This document shows positions 33,038-41,691 of a stretch of DNA of 64,000 nucleotides, one piece after another. Position 1 is the stretch's first letter. Every line of letters begins with the position of its first letter. Both the position numbers and the translations under genes were made by a program. The DNA is from Prochlorococcus marinus str. MIT 1214 (lineage in GTDB: Bacteria; Cyanobacteriota; Cyanobacteriia; PCC-6307; Cyanobiaceae): assembly GCF_027359355.1 (NCBI RefSeq), contig NZ_CP114777.1, positions 434,001-498,000 of the forward strand, in the 5' to 3' direction. The notes under the pieces were generated by a model. The model ran no database searches. It had not been told where the DNA came from and saw only the letters and a list, made by a program, of their open reading frames with translations.

Positions 33038-33199
33038 ATGTCTTTATCTCCAAATGAGATGACTCCGTACATAAAAAAAATTCAACAGAAATTTGATAAA
33101 GCTCAAACGTTTTTAGTGAAAAATGGTTTTCACCAAGCTACAAAAGGGCTTTTAGAAGACATCGAAAACGCTAACGGCATAAGTAAAAAAACAAACTAA
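33038..33199 (+). CDS. small soluble helical protein
   Basis: The 53-residue protein (YIKKIQQKFDKAQTFLVKNG) is helical and basic without Cys. Function unknown. Confidence 0.5.
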   Translation: MSLSPNEMTPYIKKIQQKFDKAQTFLVKNGFHQATKGLLEDIENANGISKKTN

Positions 33200-33298
33200 T
33201 CTCTATCCTTCCTATGAGATGAAATCAAAAACAAAGTCTTTAGTGAGACAAGTAAAATGGTAGGCATGTATATCCTCTAAAATTCAGTTACCCTTTCC

Positions 33299-33596
33299 AT
33301 GGTAACTGAAATCATTGTTTTAGACTTCAAGCTTAGTAATGTTTTTTCAGAGTATTGCACTCATATGAATGCCCCAGAGCAGCAGGCGATGTTTAAAGAA
33401 ATGGGTGTTAAAACTTTTTATATCGGTGAGTGTATAGGAGACTCTAAAAGAGCAACTATTATGTTTGAAGGACCTGAGAATGTTTTATATAACATTTTTT
33501 TTAGTCCGGAAACAAAGCCTATTCTTTGAAGCCTCTGGTCATATTTATGAAGAAACAAAAATCACAAGATGGAAAAACAATTGTCCGAAATGCTAA
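33299..33596 (+). CDS. DUF3764 protein split by a +1 shift at CTT-TGA (copy 2)
   Basis: Frame 0 (33299-33529) ends FFSPETKPIL-stop at CTT TGA (33524-33529). Reading on in +1 gives EASGHIYEETKITRW and stops at 33594-33596. The intact copy at 58894 has PEVRPLIEEAGHIYDSTVIT at the same place, so the joined frame restores the family. CTT-TGA is the site at which prfB performs programmed +1 frameshifting. No Shine-Dalgarno-like stimulator is visible just upstream, so simple mutation remains possible. Confidence 0.65.
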
Positions 33597-33766
33597 TTTT
33601 TAGGCGTTGAACTTCCTAAAGAAATCGTATTTGGAATCATAGGTATTGAATGTTTTTTGCCGTCTGGGCTTACATAAATATTCTCTTTCCCATATTCTGT
33701 ATCAATGATTTTTTCAAAATGAGTCCCCTTTGGAAGATGTAAAAAATATTTTTGTGCTCTGTTCAT
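33593..33766 (-). CDS. small soluble protein, MNRAQ family (copy 1)
   Basis: The 57-residue protein MNRAQKYFLHLPKGTHFEKI...IYVSPDGKKH resembles the protein at 48907 (MNRAQIAAPPLLKGSTEVKI...CYVTPDGEKV). Its stop overlaps the end of the convergent frameshifted DUF3764 frame. Function unknown. Confidence 0.55.
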   Translation of the reverse strand: MNRAQKYFLHLPKGTHFEKIIDTEYGKENIYVSPDGKKHSIPMIPNTISLGSSTPKN

Positions 33767-33845
33767 CTTCTTTATATAGCTATTTAAAAATAACTGGGAT
33801 ATTTCCCAACGACAACAAATTTATTATTTTATGAAAGTTTGGTAG

Positions 33846-34178
33846 CTAACTATTGAATTCTTCTAAAGCAGTTAATAATCTACCAACTCTAGTTCCATTA
33901 ACTCCAAGATCGCCACCACCATATCTTGATGCCGATTTGATTTGAATCTTCTTATCTATTTTTAAAATCTCCAAGTCATCTGGAAATCTAAAAATCAAAC
34001 TACGACAAACCCCTTTCCAATAATGTTCATTACTCACTAAAACCTTGGTTCTAGGGATTTTCTGGGCAATCGTGACAAGTTGATCAAAGGTCTTGTCAAC
34101 ATCTTCAAATTCTTTTTGAAAGAAAACGCAATTTAGTGGATTTAAGCAAGAACTAAGACCTGATTTAGGACCTGGCAT
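33846..34178 (-). CDS. DUF1499 family protein (copy 1)
   Basis: The 110-residue protein has the DUF1499 pattern: YWKGVCRSLIFRFPDDLEIL and IKSASRYGGGDLGVNGTRVG. Unlike the copy at 45285, it has no signal peptide. Confidence 0.78.
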   Translation of the reverse strand: MPGPKSGLSSCLNPLNCVFFQKEFEDVDKTFDQLVTIAQKIPRTKVLVSNEHYWKGVCRSLIFRFPDDLEILKIDKKIQIKSASRYGGGDLGVNGTRVGRLLTALEEFNS

Positions 34179-34334
34179 ATTTTCTATTAGTTCATATATT
34201 GATCATGACAAAAAGTTTATTCCACCTGGTCTTGTTTTTCATTAACTTATTACTCAGTTGTTTCTAGTTCTCCCTACCTAAAACACCCATGGGAAAAAGC
34301 TTCTTCAATTAGGTTAATACAAAAATTTTTGAAT

Positions 34335-34430
34335 ATGAAACGATTAGATAAGACAGGGATGATGGTAATTATTTTCAGTGTGGCCTCAACACTTCCTTAC
34401 CAGTTTCATTATCTCTCTTCTATGAGTTAA
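34335..34430 (+). CDS. 31-residue membrane peptide
   Basis: The peptide has a basic start and one short helix (GMMVIIFSVASTLPY). It is convergent to the nitroreductase gene. Low-certainty call. Confidence 0.35.
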   Translation: MKRLDKTGMMVIIFSVASTLPYQFHYLSSMS

Positions 34431-34436
34431 ATAAAG

Positions 34437-34988
34437 TTACCCCCTCTCCCGATAGATAGTGCTCATTAAGGGTCTTTTGATTAAAGGCGGCTCAGTCCCA
34501 TACCCAATCCATATAAAGCCAATAATTTCCTCCTCGCTTGAGTTTATTTGTGCAATTTTATAGGTATTAGGGTCTTTAGTGATTTTTCCTGTTGACCACT
34601 TGCAACCAACATCATCAGCAACAAGTGAAAGAGAGAGGTTTTGAATCGCGCAAGCACAAGCAGCATAATCTTCGAGTTTTTGAACTTGATTATCAGTACA
34701 TAATTGAGTGGCAATAAGCAAATGGGAAGGGTTTAGCATTTTGTCTCTTATTTTTTTCATACTAGATTCATCTATTGTCATATCACCAAACTTCAGAGTC
34801 AGCTGTAGTTGATATAGTTGTTTCCTTTTTTTTATCCCAATATTGGTAAAACGCCATGGGAAAGTCCTTCTGTGGCAAGGTGCCTGATTAGCTGCAAATA
34901 TTGATTTTTTAATTACTTCTCTAGGAACACGTTTTTTTGAAAAAATGTGAAGTGTCCTTCGTTTTGTAATTGCATCAGCTATTTCCAT
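34437..34988 (-). CDS. nitroreductase-family FMN oxidoreductase
   Basis: The 183-residue protein starts with the family N-terminus DAITKRRTLHIFSKKRVPRE and NQAPCHRRTFPWRF (FMN-binding region). The late EEEIIGFIWIGYG matches the C-terminal fold. These enzymes reduce nitro or other electron-accepting groups with NAD(P)H. Physiological substrate unknown. Confidence 0.82.
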   Translation of the reverse strand: MEIADAITKRRTLHIFSKKRVPREVIKKSIFAANQAPCHRRTFPWRFTNIGIKKRKQLYQLQLTLKFGDMTIDESSMKKIRDKMLNPSHLLIATQLCTDNQVQKLEDYAACACAIQNLSLSLVADDVGCKWSTGKITKDPNTYKIAQINSSEEEIIGFIWIGYGTEPPLIKRPLMSTIYRERG

Positions 34989-35140
34989 GATTTTTTCTTG
35001 ACGTTATTAACTACACTATTAGCCATAGTGACAATTTTACAAAAAGTTAGTTTAGAGACCTGTATTAATAAAAGGCGTTTAAATCATCTCCAACTTGAAT
35101 CTCACATCTAAAAAAACCATGATTTGTTGAAAATCACTTA

Positions 35141-35410
35141 TTAAGCAACTTTGTCAAGAATTACATTTGATTTTTCTGAAAATAACGAGACGACTTGGCC
35201 CATAGGGGTCTTGAATACGCGTTCGACAATTTCTCCATCATTGATAATTATCTTCGTATTCAAGGACCCAGAAGGTAGATTTACAGATCTTTTTTTTAGT
35301 AGAATCTCCAGCTCTGGAAACTGATCATTAGGTTTAAGAAACTCTTTTAACTCAGGATGCAGATCTAAGATTGCGTCATCAAAGGCCTTAAACTTTTTCG
35401 TTAAAACCAT
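35141..35410 (-). CDS. small conserved protein, LPSGSxNTK family (copy 1)
   Basis: The 89-residue protein has VNLPSGSLNTKIIINDGEIV followed by ERVFKTPMGQVVSL. The protein at 38779 carries the same block, so the two are paralogues. Soluble; function unknown. Confidence 0.65.
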   Translation of the reverse strand: MVLTKKFKAFDDAILDLHPELKEFLKPNDQFPELEILLKKRSVNLPSGSLNTKIIINDGEIVERVFKTPMGQVVSLFSEKSNVILDKVA

Positions 35411-35579
35411 ACTTTGAGAAAGCTGTTACTTATGACTTGTAACCTACTGATCTCACGACGTAAAGAGTATTTAAACCAAGATCGGGATAAAATTAATAAG
35501 ACTTTAAATAAAGCTTTAATGAGCAAAGAATAAATTCACATAATAAATTTTACTTGTAGCTCAATGTACAGATTAGTAA

Positions 35580-35756
35580 TTAATGTCTAGTAGCGTCAAA
35601 CACTCGCTGTTCATGATGAGAAATAGACGTTACCTCAGAACTTCTGTCGCTTAAAACTGACTGTGTGAATACAGTAATAGCTGCAATACTTGGTGTAATA
35701 GGTAAAAACATAACCAAAGCCAACACACTACTGTTAGGTTTAAATAATCTTTGCAT
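35580..35756 (-). CDS. small membrane or exported protein
   Basis: The 58-residue protein starts MQRLFKPNSSVLALVMFLPI with an uncleaved-anchor-like hydrophobic stretch, then a polar Ser/Glu/His tail. A TTG six codons upstream is an alternative start. Function unknown. Confidence 0.45.
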   Translation of the reverse strand: MQRLFKPNSSVLALVMFLPITPSIAAITVFTQSVLSDRSSEVTSISHHEQRVFDATRH

Positions 35757-35833
35757 TAATAAATAATGGTTCAATTATTATTCTCAATAATTTGTAAGTG
35801 ATTTGCGTGTTCGGTTTCCCTTGAATAAAGCAA

Positions 35834-36004
35834 TTAGTTTGACCTGTAATAGCATCTAAACACCTTTGGTCTTTTCCAGAGCATTGAATAAATAGCTTCA
35901 AGTGCCTTTTGAGTTTTAGGCAGCTTGCAACTAGGCCATGACTGTTGAGTAATCATTGTGATTAATTCGGAGTCATTCTTATTTCTACATCGGATGTGAC
36001 CCAT
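35834..36004 (-). CDS. small basic protein
   Basis: The 56-residue protein from MGHIRCRNKNDSELITMITQ is basic and has four Cys. Start uncertain because the frame continues 14 codons upstream. Family unknown. Confidence 0.4.
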   Translation of the reverse strand: MGHIRCRNKNDSELITMITQQSWPSCKLPKTQKALEAIYSMLWKRPKVFRCYYRSN

Positions 36005-36087
36005 AAAACCAGAGTAATAGAACTCAGGCAAAAATACATAGAACAAAAACTATTATTCAGCTAGTTATTTATTGGGAAAATAAGCAT

Positions 36088-36113
36088 AAAAAAAAGGGGT
36101 AATTTATTACCCC
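36088..36113 (-). terminator. intrinsic terminator after DUF4278 gene
   Basis: GGGGTAA-TTTA-TTACCCC is preceded on the plus strand by eight A, which is a U-run on the minus strand. Confidence 0.8.
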
Positions 36114-36131
36114 TTCTGTATATCCTATAAA

Positions 36132-36302
36132 TTACTTTTGGTAAGTATTACCTCTGTAAGTTAAGGATGCTTGCATCTGCTTTTTAGCTTCTGCTTGCCT
36201 AGTTGTGTAGATGTTACTTCTGTAACTAAGTTCTACAACTTTTTTTGGAGTAGCTTCTTTGTGTTGAAGGTACTCTTGGCCTCTGTAAGTAAGAACAGTC
36301 AT
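36132..36302 (-). CDS. DUF4278 family protein (copy 1)
   Basis: The 56-residue protein has three repeats of the family motif: LTYRGQEY, LSYRSNIY and LTYRGNTY. DUF4278 is a short cyanobacterial family of unknown function. A conserved two-hairpin leader precedes it and an intrinsic terminator follows it, exactly as for the copy at 52596. Confidence 0.82.
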   Translation of the reverse strand: MTVLTYRGQEYLQHKEATPKKVVELSYRSNIYTTRQAEAKKQMQASLTYRGNTYQK

Positions 36303-36319
36303 TGCTCTTTCTAGTAGCG

Positions 36320-36371
36320 CTCAAGACCCCGTTCCATGTCTCGAGTCATACTGCAGCTTGATATTTAGCTG
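36320..36371 (-). promoter_or_regulatory. conserved two-hairpin leader RNA of DUF4278 gene (copy 1)
   Basis: On the minus strand CAGCT-N8-AGCTG (36354-36371) is followed by CTCGAGAC-ATGGAACGGG-GTCTTGAG (36320-36345), ending 17 bases before the start codon. The other DUF4278 leader has the same order with different stem sequences but the same GGAACGGG loop. Confidence 0.5.
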
Positions 36372-36921
36372 AACGTGTATCAAAAATAACAGAAATTATC
36401 TTTAAACGATGTTCCTCATGATACATAAAACAGTGAATTATGTAGTGTTAACCGAAATAGTTGCATTTCTTACTAAAAAACCCTTAAATCACTAAGAAAG
36501 TTAATTATTTATCCTCTTTTTTCTTTTTTTAAACTAAACCAACATTCCTCCTTTTCCCTCTTCTTACAAAAGTCATTAAAGAACAAAAAAGGATCCTAAT
36601 ATGGCAAAAATTATCAAAGTAATTAACGACTTAACTCCAGATGAATCAATATTTTGAAAATCGAATCAAATGCTTTCAGAAAATTTCAAGAAGGTAAACC
36701 ATATAGTAACCACACAAAAGCCTCGTTATTTAATACCCAGTATCTAAAAAATACTATCACTATTAAATTGATCAAAAAAGCATGAATAAACGAAATTTCG
36801 GATCCTCTATCACCATAAATCTGTTGTAATTTAGTTTTTGTTAGGCAAGGCAAGATACAAAAATGTTAACAATTACGGTGCTACAGGAAGTTGCTAAGAA
36901 GTTAAAGAATATGTATGTTTT
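36372..36921. other. non-coding stretch with one tiny frame
   Basis: At 36601-36657 an ATG with AAGGA upstream gives only 18 codons (MAKIIKVINDLTPDESIF). The DNA after it is open in another frame to 36780 or so, so it may be a broken gene. Nothing else is supportable here. Confidence 0.3.
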
Positions 36922-37179
36922 TCAATCCGCTTTAAAAGGCCTACCACCTTTACTTAAATAATCCATATATTTATCAGACTCTTTGAGGTAATACTTCCTG
37001 CTTTGACCAATATATCTAGCTTCGATTAAGAGATCGGTAACTTCAGGCCAAAAAGATTCAGGGACCAACTCAAGAGGATTAATAGCACTTGGATTCCAAT
37101 TTAACTCAGTCAAAAATAGAAACCAAATCGACTTGCACTTAATGAAATCGGATAAACAATCTGAATTAAAATTATTCAT
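36922..37179 (-). CDS. small hypothetical protein coupled to purT
   Basis: The 85-residue soluble protein (NPLELVPESFWPEVTDLLIE, YLKESDKYMDYLSKGG) overlaps the end of purT by eight bases, so it is likely co-translated with it. Function unknown. Confidence 0.6.
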   Translation of the reverse strand: MNNFNSDCLSDFIKCKSIWFLFLTELNWNPSAINPLELVPESFWPEVTDLLIEARYIGQSRKYYLKESDKYMDYLSKGGRPFKAD

Positions 37180-38335
37180 TTATAAATCGGACTGATTGAG
37201 CTGCTTTATCAGCTTTGATTCTTGCCTCATCGAGGGTTTCAGCTTTTGCTACAGCTACTCCCATTCGACGACCTTCAGTAGAGCTCGGCTTGCCAAATAT
37301 AAATATACCTGTATTCGATTGACTTAAGGCATCTTCAAGTCCCGTAAAAGCTATGTTTGAAGTTTTCTGGGAAGCCAAAATCACTCTGCTCGCAGACGCT
37401 CCATGACAAACTATTTCTGGAATTGGGATACCTAAAACAGCTCTAAGGTGTAATTCAAACTCATTTAAATTTTGGCTAATCAAAGTTACTAAGCCTGTGT
37501 CATGTGGTCTTGGTGACAGCTCTGAAAAAATCACCTCCTCACCCTTAATAAAAAATTCAACGCCAAACAAACCAACTCCACCAAGATTATCAGTGACACA
37601 TTTGGCTATCTTTTTAGCCTTATCTAAAACACTTTCAGTTAATTTAGCTGGTTGCCAACTACATTGATAATCTCCATTCTTTTGCTCGTGTCCAATCGGT
37701 GCACAAAATAATGTTTTGCCATTAAATTGTCTAATAGTTAATAAAGTAATTTCTAAATCAAAATCAATAAATTCCTCTAATATAATTTTATTTGATTTAC
37801 CTCTTGATTTTTCAATAGCCAAATTCCAAGCCTGGACTAAATCATTTTTATTATTAACTAAACTTTGTCCTTTACCTGAAGAACTCATAACTGGCTTAAT
37901 TAATAATGGATAACCAATCGACTCTGCATTCAAATAAAGCTCGGATTGATTCATCGCATAACTAAATTTTGCAGTTCTTATATTTAATTCGTTAGCAGCT
38001 AAATCTCTGATTTTATCTCTATTCATAGTTATTGCAGTGGCTCTTGCATTTGGTATTACTGTTATTTCTTGTTCGATTTCCTTTAATACATCTACTGCAA
38101 GGGCCTCAATTTCAGGAATAATTATATCAGGTTTACATTTATATATTACTTCTTTTAAGTCACTAGCATTATTCATATTTAATACTTCAAATTGATCAGC
38201 TATCTGCATGGCTGGCGCATCATTATATCTGTCACATGCAATAACATAACAACCTAATCTTTTAGCTGCTATTGCCACCTCTTTCCCTAATTCTCCACTA
38301 CCTAAAAGCATTATTTTCTTTGGAAAAACGTTCAT
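37172..38335 (-). CDS. purT: formate-dependent GAR transformylase PurT
   Basis: The 387-residue ATP-grasp enzyme makes formyl-GAR from GAR, formate and ATP in purine synthesis. Visible motifs are IMLLGSGELGKEVAIAAKRL, CDRYNDAPAMQIAD, PVMSSSGKGQS (ATP binding) and FSELSPRPHDTGLVTL. Length is typical. An ATG two codons upstream (38341) is equally possible. Confidence 0.95.
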   Translation of the reverse strand: MNVFPKKIMLLGSGELGKEVAIAAKRLGCYVIACDRYNDAPAMQIADQFEVLNMNNASDLKEVIYKCKPDIIIPEIEALAVDVLKEIEQEITVIPNARATAITMNRDKIRDLAANELNIRTAKFSYAMNQSELYLNAESIGYPLLIKPVMSSSGKGQSLVNNKNDLVQAWNLAIEKSRGKSNKIILEEFIDFDLEITLLTIRQFNGKTLFCAPIGHEQKNGDYQCSWQPAKLTESVLDKAKKIAKCVTDNLGGVGLFGVEFFIKGEEVIFSELSPRPHDTGLVTLISQNLNEFELHLRAVLGIPIPEIVCHGASASRVILASQKTSNIAFTGLEDALSQSNTGIFIFGKPSSTEGRRMGVAVAKAETLDEARIKADKAAQSVRFINE

Positions 38336-38570
38336 AATCATATCTATAGGTCAAAAATATAAATTAATATAATATCTCTTAAACAGAATTGAAAATAAAA
38401 AAAAGAAGTAGAAATTAACAGAGACACTGAAAGGAAAAAATTATTCTTAGTACAACAGAGCGCTTGTTGTAGATGGATAAAATCAATTGATCATTCGTGA
38501 TTGCTTTTCGACTCAATAAGATAGAAGAAAGATATTTCCACGACAACAAGTAATTTTTGGATACCTGCTT

Positions 38571-38696
38571 TTGAGTACTGCAATGGTATTGATTTTGGAC
38601 ATCAGATACAACACTTTTGAAAACAATGAAAACAAGCTTATAAAAGCAATTCCTAATCCAAAAAATATATCTAATTTTTTCACGTTAGTCCTATAG
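38571..38696 (+). CDS. possible small membrane protein, TTG start
   Basis: The 41-residue frame has a short hydrophobic start (STAMVLILDI) and a Lys/Asn-rich tail. Weak call. The rest of 38342-38778 holds nothing clear. Confidence 0.3.
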   Translation: MSTAMVLILDIRYNTFENNENKLIKAIPNPKNISNFFTLVL

Positions 38697-38778
38697 AGTG
38701 AGGATTAGCCATACAAGCTCTTTACGAATGTAGAGAAGTTAGTTAAAAGGAAGGGATAATTTCGTCTTATTTATTGGA

Positions 38779-38994
38779 ATGGTTTCTAAGAAGAAAATTA
38801 AAGACTTCAAGGATTTGGAGCAGTTCCCTGATTTAAAAGAAGCTCTTGTCCCAGCCATTAAGACATTGCCCTCAGGTTCAATGAATACTAAAGTAATCAT
38901 CACTGAAGGTGAAATTGTAGAGAGAGTTTATAAAACACCAAAAGGTGAAATTATATCTCTTTCCGCCAATGATTTATCGAGAAAAGCTGCCTAA
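38779..38994 (+). CDS. small conserved protein, LPSGSxNTK family (copy 2)
   Basis: The 71-residue protein has KTLPSGSMNTKVIITEGEIV and ERVYKTPKGEIISL, matching the paralogue at 35141. Its N-terminus is shorter by about 18 residues. Function unknown. Confidence 0.65.
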   Translation: MVSKKKIKDFKDLEQFPDLKEALVPAIKTLPSGSMNTKVIITEGEIVERVYKTPKGEIISLSANDLSRKAA

Positions 38995-39138
38995 CTATTC
39001 TATGTAAACTCATTTATTTTTGTATTTCCCAAGTAGGAGAGTTAATTATTATTGTCAGCACAATAAGAAAAAATGGCAAAGGAAACATCCATTATTTAGC
39101 AAATCTGTAATCCTGAATTTAGTGTTTTTAATTGATCA

Positions 39139-39531
39139 ATGTCATCTAAAGAAGAAATCCTCTCCATCCTCGAAGCGTTTGCTTCTACAGAAAGAATGGG
39201 ATCATTCTTTTTAGACAATGCAACCCCTGACTTTTTGTTTATAAGACCAAGTGGGAATCCGATAGATGCAAAAGGTTTTCAAGATATGTGGTCCTCAGGA
39301 GATCTTGTACTAGAAAGCGCAGAAATCACAAAGGTACACAAATTTGAACTTTTAGGTTCAAATGCTGCAATGTGCGTATTCACTTTAGGCTCAAAATTCA
39401 CTTATAAAGGGGCTCAAAACGACGACCTCCCGACAGTAACTTCGATTTTTAAAAAGATAGATGAGAAATGGAAAGTAGCATGGATGCAAAGATCCTCAGG
39501 TCAAGCAGATATGAGTCTGTGGAACGACTAA
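39139..39531 (+). CDS. SnoaL/NTF2-like fold protein
   Basis: The 130-residue protein has EEILSILEAFASTERMGSFF, ATPDFLFIRPSGNPIDAKGF and a late KKIDEKWKVAWMQRSSGQ, the cone-shaped alpha+beta layout of DUF4440/SnoaL-like proteins. Role unknown. Confidence 0.7.
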   Translation: MSSKEEILSILEAFASTERMGSFFLDNATPDFLFIRPSGNPIDAKGFQDMWSSGDLVLESAEITKVHKFELLGSNAAMCVFTLGSKFTYKGAQNDDLPTVTSIFKKIDEKWKVAWMQRSSGQADMSLWND

Positions 39532-39645
39532 TTTATATTTCCTACATATTGGTTAAGTATTCGTAAATTCTATTTATATCCTTACGTCTGAAGTAATCAT
39601 TCAACAAGATAGATAATTTATAAGAGAAATAGTTAATAGTCGTAA

Positions 39646-39822
39646 ATGCAAGAAAAGCCAAATGTTGAAGAGCTGATTGCAGATTCAATGACATTGCTCT
39701 TAATTAGAGCCCAAAAGCTACCTAAAAGGGAAAGACTAGCAATTGCTCAAGAGTTTAAAGAATGGCTTAATGGTAGTTGCAAAGTAGAAGATATATTGAT
39801 CCTCGATACAAGAATCAAATAG
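39646..39822 (+). CDS. small soluble helical protein
   Basis: The 58-residue protein (NVEELIADSMTLLLIRAQKL, ERLAIAQEFKEWLNG) is helical with one Cys. Function unknown. Confidence 0.55.
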   Translation: MQEKPNVEELIADSMTLLLIRAQKLPKRERLAIAQEFKEWLNGSCKVEDILILDTRIK

Positions 39823-39910
39823 TAATAACTACATCAAGTTGATAATCATCAATATTACTGAATTAATTTGTATGGCATTAATCACTCGCTAATTAAATAA
39901 AAACCCATTA

Positions 39911-39948
39911 AAAAAACCCCTTCCGTAATGACAGAGAAGGGGTTTTTT
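39911..39948. terminator. terminator of the hli cluster
   Basis: AAAAAACCCCTTC pairs perfectly with GAAGGGGTTTTTT around a 12-nt loop. It follows the last hli gene on the minus strand and can also serve the plus strand. Confidence 0.85.
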
Positions 39949-39967
39949 ATCAGATTGAAAGTTAGTT

Positions 39968-40093
39968 TTAAACAATTCCTGGAATGATCCAGCCTGTTAT
40001 TCCGTAGTTAATCACAGCGGCAAAGAAGCCCATCATTGCTAGACGGCCATTCATTTGCTCTGCTGTTTTCCAGTAGTTAGTTTCTTTGTTCAT
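39968..40093 (-). CDS. hli: high-light-inducible protein (hli 4 of 4)
   Basis: The 41-residue one-helix protein has the chlorophyll-binding helix AEQMNGRLAMMGFFAAVINY and ends TGWIIPGIV. HLIPs bind chlorophyll and carotenoid and protect photosystems during stress. The start is fixed by the TAATG overlap with the previous gene. Confidence 0.92.
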   Translation of the reverse strand: MNKETNYWKTAEQMNGRLAMMGFFAAVINYGITGWIIPGIV

Positions 40094-40239
40094 TACACCA
40101 CACCTGGAATGATCTGACCGGTTGTTAGATATGCACCGATTAGTGCCCAGCATCCAACAAATGCTGCGTAACCATTCAGTCTTTCAGCAATTACTTTGCC
40201 TTCTTCGACTCTTGGAGTTTCTGTAGTTTGTTTTTTCAT
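40093..40239 (-). CDS. hli: high-light-inducible protein (hli 3 of 4)
   Basis: The 48-residue protein has ERLNGYAAFVGCWALIGAYL and TTGQIIPGVV. The usual NGRxAM is NGYAAF here, so one pigment ligand position is altered. It overlaps both neighbours as TAATG. Confidence 0.9.
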   Translation of the reverse strand: MKKQTTETPRVEEGKVIAERLNGYAAFVGCWALIGAYLTTGQIIPGVV

Positions 40240-40358
40240 TAAACAATACCTGGAATAAGTTGACCGGTTGATAGGTAGATACCTGTTAGTAGAACGAATG
40301 CCATCATGGCTGGTCTGCCGATGCTTCTTTCTAGGATTGTTTTGTTAGATGGTTGCAT
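40239..40358 (-). CDS. hli: high-light-inducible protein (hli 2 of 4)
   Basis: The 39-residue protein has LERSIGRPAMMAFVLLTGIY and STGQLIPGIV. The ExxNGR motif is ExxIGR. It overlaps the next gene by one base (TAATG). Confidence 0.9.
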   Translation of the reverse strand: MQPSNKTILERSIGRPAMMAFVLLTGIYLSTGQLIPGIV

Positions 40359-40378
40359 TGTTATGGATAGTTATTGGT

Positions 40379-40585
40379 TTAGAAAATTCCAGGAATGATT
40401 TGACCTGTTGTGAAGTATGAAACTAAAAGACTGATCATTCCAATCATTGCCCAACGGCCATTTGTCTTTTCAGCTTCTTCTGGATAGCTGGTGTAGTCCT
40501 CAACAAGCTGGGGCTGTGTTTCACGGCCAAAGATGTTTTGCTTGCCGTACTCAGTGATTACCTGAGAAGAAGATGATGTCGTCAT
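40379..40585 (-). CDS. hli: high-light-inducible protein (hli 1 of 4)
   Basis: The 68-residue protein has a polar N-terminus (SSSQVITEYGKQNIFGRETQ), the helix EKTNGRWAMIGMISLLVSYF and the end TTGQIIPGIF. The TGQIIPG ending is typical of the multicopy, phage-shared hli type. As first gene, its upstream region (40586-40680) should hold the cluster promoter. Confidence 0.94.
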   Translation of the reverse strand: MTTSSSSQVITEYGKQNIFGRETQPQLVEDYTSYPEEAEKTNGRWAMIGMISLLVSYFTTGQIIPGIF

Positions 40586-40717
40586 TACTGGAATTGCGTT
40601 GATGTGAACAAATGTAAAGTATGAATTTTCTAAATGGAAGATACGGTCGGGTACGGCTTACTCACTTTATGAAGATCTTAACGTCGATTATCAATAAAAA
40701 TTTCCAATTAAGATTAC

Positions 40718-40918
40718 TTAGTGAATTAAATACAGAATTGCTAAATCCTGATTAGATTCTGCGACTTTCCTTCTTAAAAAAGTTAATGCCTCATCATTCA
40801 TATTTGACTCAGCAATCATTTTTTCGGCTTCATTAATACCATGCTCAAGATTTTTAATTTTTAATTGAAGAACCTCCCTATCTTTTCTGCACTGCGCAAG
40901 TGTGAAGTCATCAATCAT
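40718..40918 (-). CDS. small coiled-coil protein
   Basis: The 66-residue protein is almost fully helical (REVLQLKIKNLEHGINEAEK) with one Cys. Function unknown. Confidence 0.6.
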   Translation of the reverse strand: MIDDFTLAQCRKDREVLQLKIKNLEHGINEAEKMIAESNMNDEALTFLRRKVAESNQDLAILYLIH

Positions 40919-40952
40919 TTTAGTAAATATTTTAAGCGGCTAAAAATCTTAC

Positions 40953-41684
40953 TTAGATTAATAGGTCAAATAAAGTGTTTAAAAACTCTAATCTAGAATC
41001 TAATGTTTTATGACCAAATTCTTTTTGTTGTTGTTTTATAATGGATTGACCGTCTGCCCCTAATGCTGAAGAAATAAATTTATGATCTTCTGAAATCCAC
41101 GTATTAACCATCTCATCGTCAATCTCAACGTGAAATTGCATCCCATAAGCTAATGGACCAATACTAAATAATTGCTCCTTACATCTACAACTACTAGCGA
41201 TAAGCTCTGCAGAATTAGGCAATAAAATTCTATCTCCATGCCAATGCAAAACAGGGAAAGGATGTCTTAAAAGTCTTGTCAATTTAAAGTTATCCTCTAG
41301 TGATTGAGGAAAGATATTGTCCCACCCTATTTCAGCTAATGGTTGATGGGATACCTCCTCCTGAATCATTTCAACATCACCACCAGCTGCATAGGCTAAA
41401 AGTTGAGCACCCAAGCATACTCCTATCAACCCAACGCCTTGATTTAAGGCTTCTTTTATTAGACCAATTTCTTCAAGAAGCCATGGATAAGTTGAAGTAC
41501 CAATGTCTCTTATACCCATAGGTCCACCCAACACCAAAAGTAAATCTCCTTCACTAAGTTCTGGTAGAGAGTCTCCTAGATCCAAACGAAAAGTACAAAC
41601 ACTAAATCCTCTTTCCTCAGCAAGGTGGACAAACAATCCGGGGCGCTCGCGTTCTAAATGCTGAAGAACAAGTAAACGACTCAT
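40953..41684 (-). CDS. class I glutamine amidotransferase-like protein
   Basis: The 243-residue protein has the class I fold LLVLGGPMGIRD, the nucleophile elbow LIGVCLGAQLLAYAAGG (Cys) and a late GMQFHVEIDDEM (His-x-Glu). It resembles stand-alone GMP-synthase-like glutaminase domains. No synthetase partner lies beside it, so its acceptor is unknown. Confidence 0.87.
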   Translation of the reverse strand: MSRLLVLQHLERERPGLFVHLAEERGFSVCTFRLDLGDSLPELSEGDLLLVLGGPMGIRDIGTSTYPWLLEEIGLIKEALNQGVGLIGVCLGAQLLAYAAGGDVEMIQEEVSHQPLAEIGWDNIFPQSLEDNFKLTRLLRHPFPVLHWHGDRILLPNSAELIASSCRCKEQLFSIGPLAYGMQFHVEIDDEMVNTWISEDHKFISSALGADGQSIIKQQQKEFGHKTLDSRLEFLNTLFDLLI

Positions 41685-41691
41685 AAATAAA

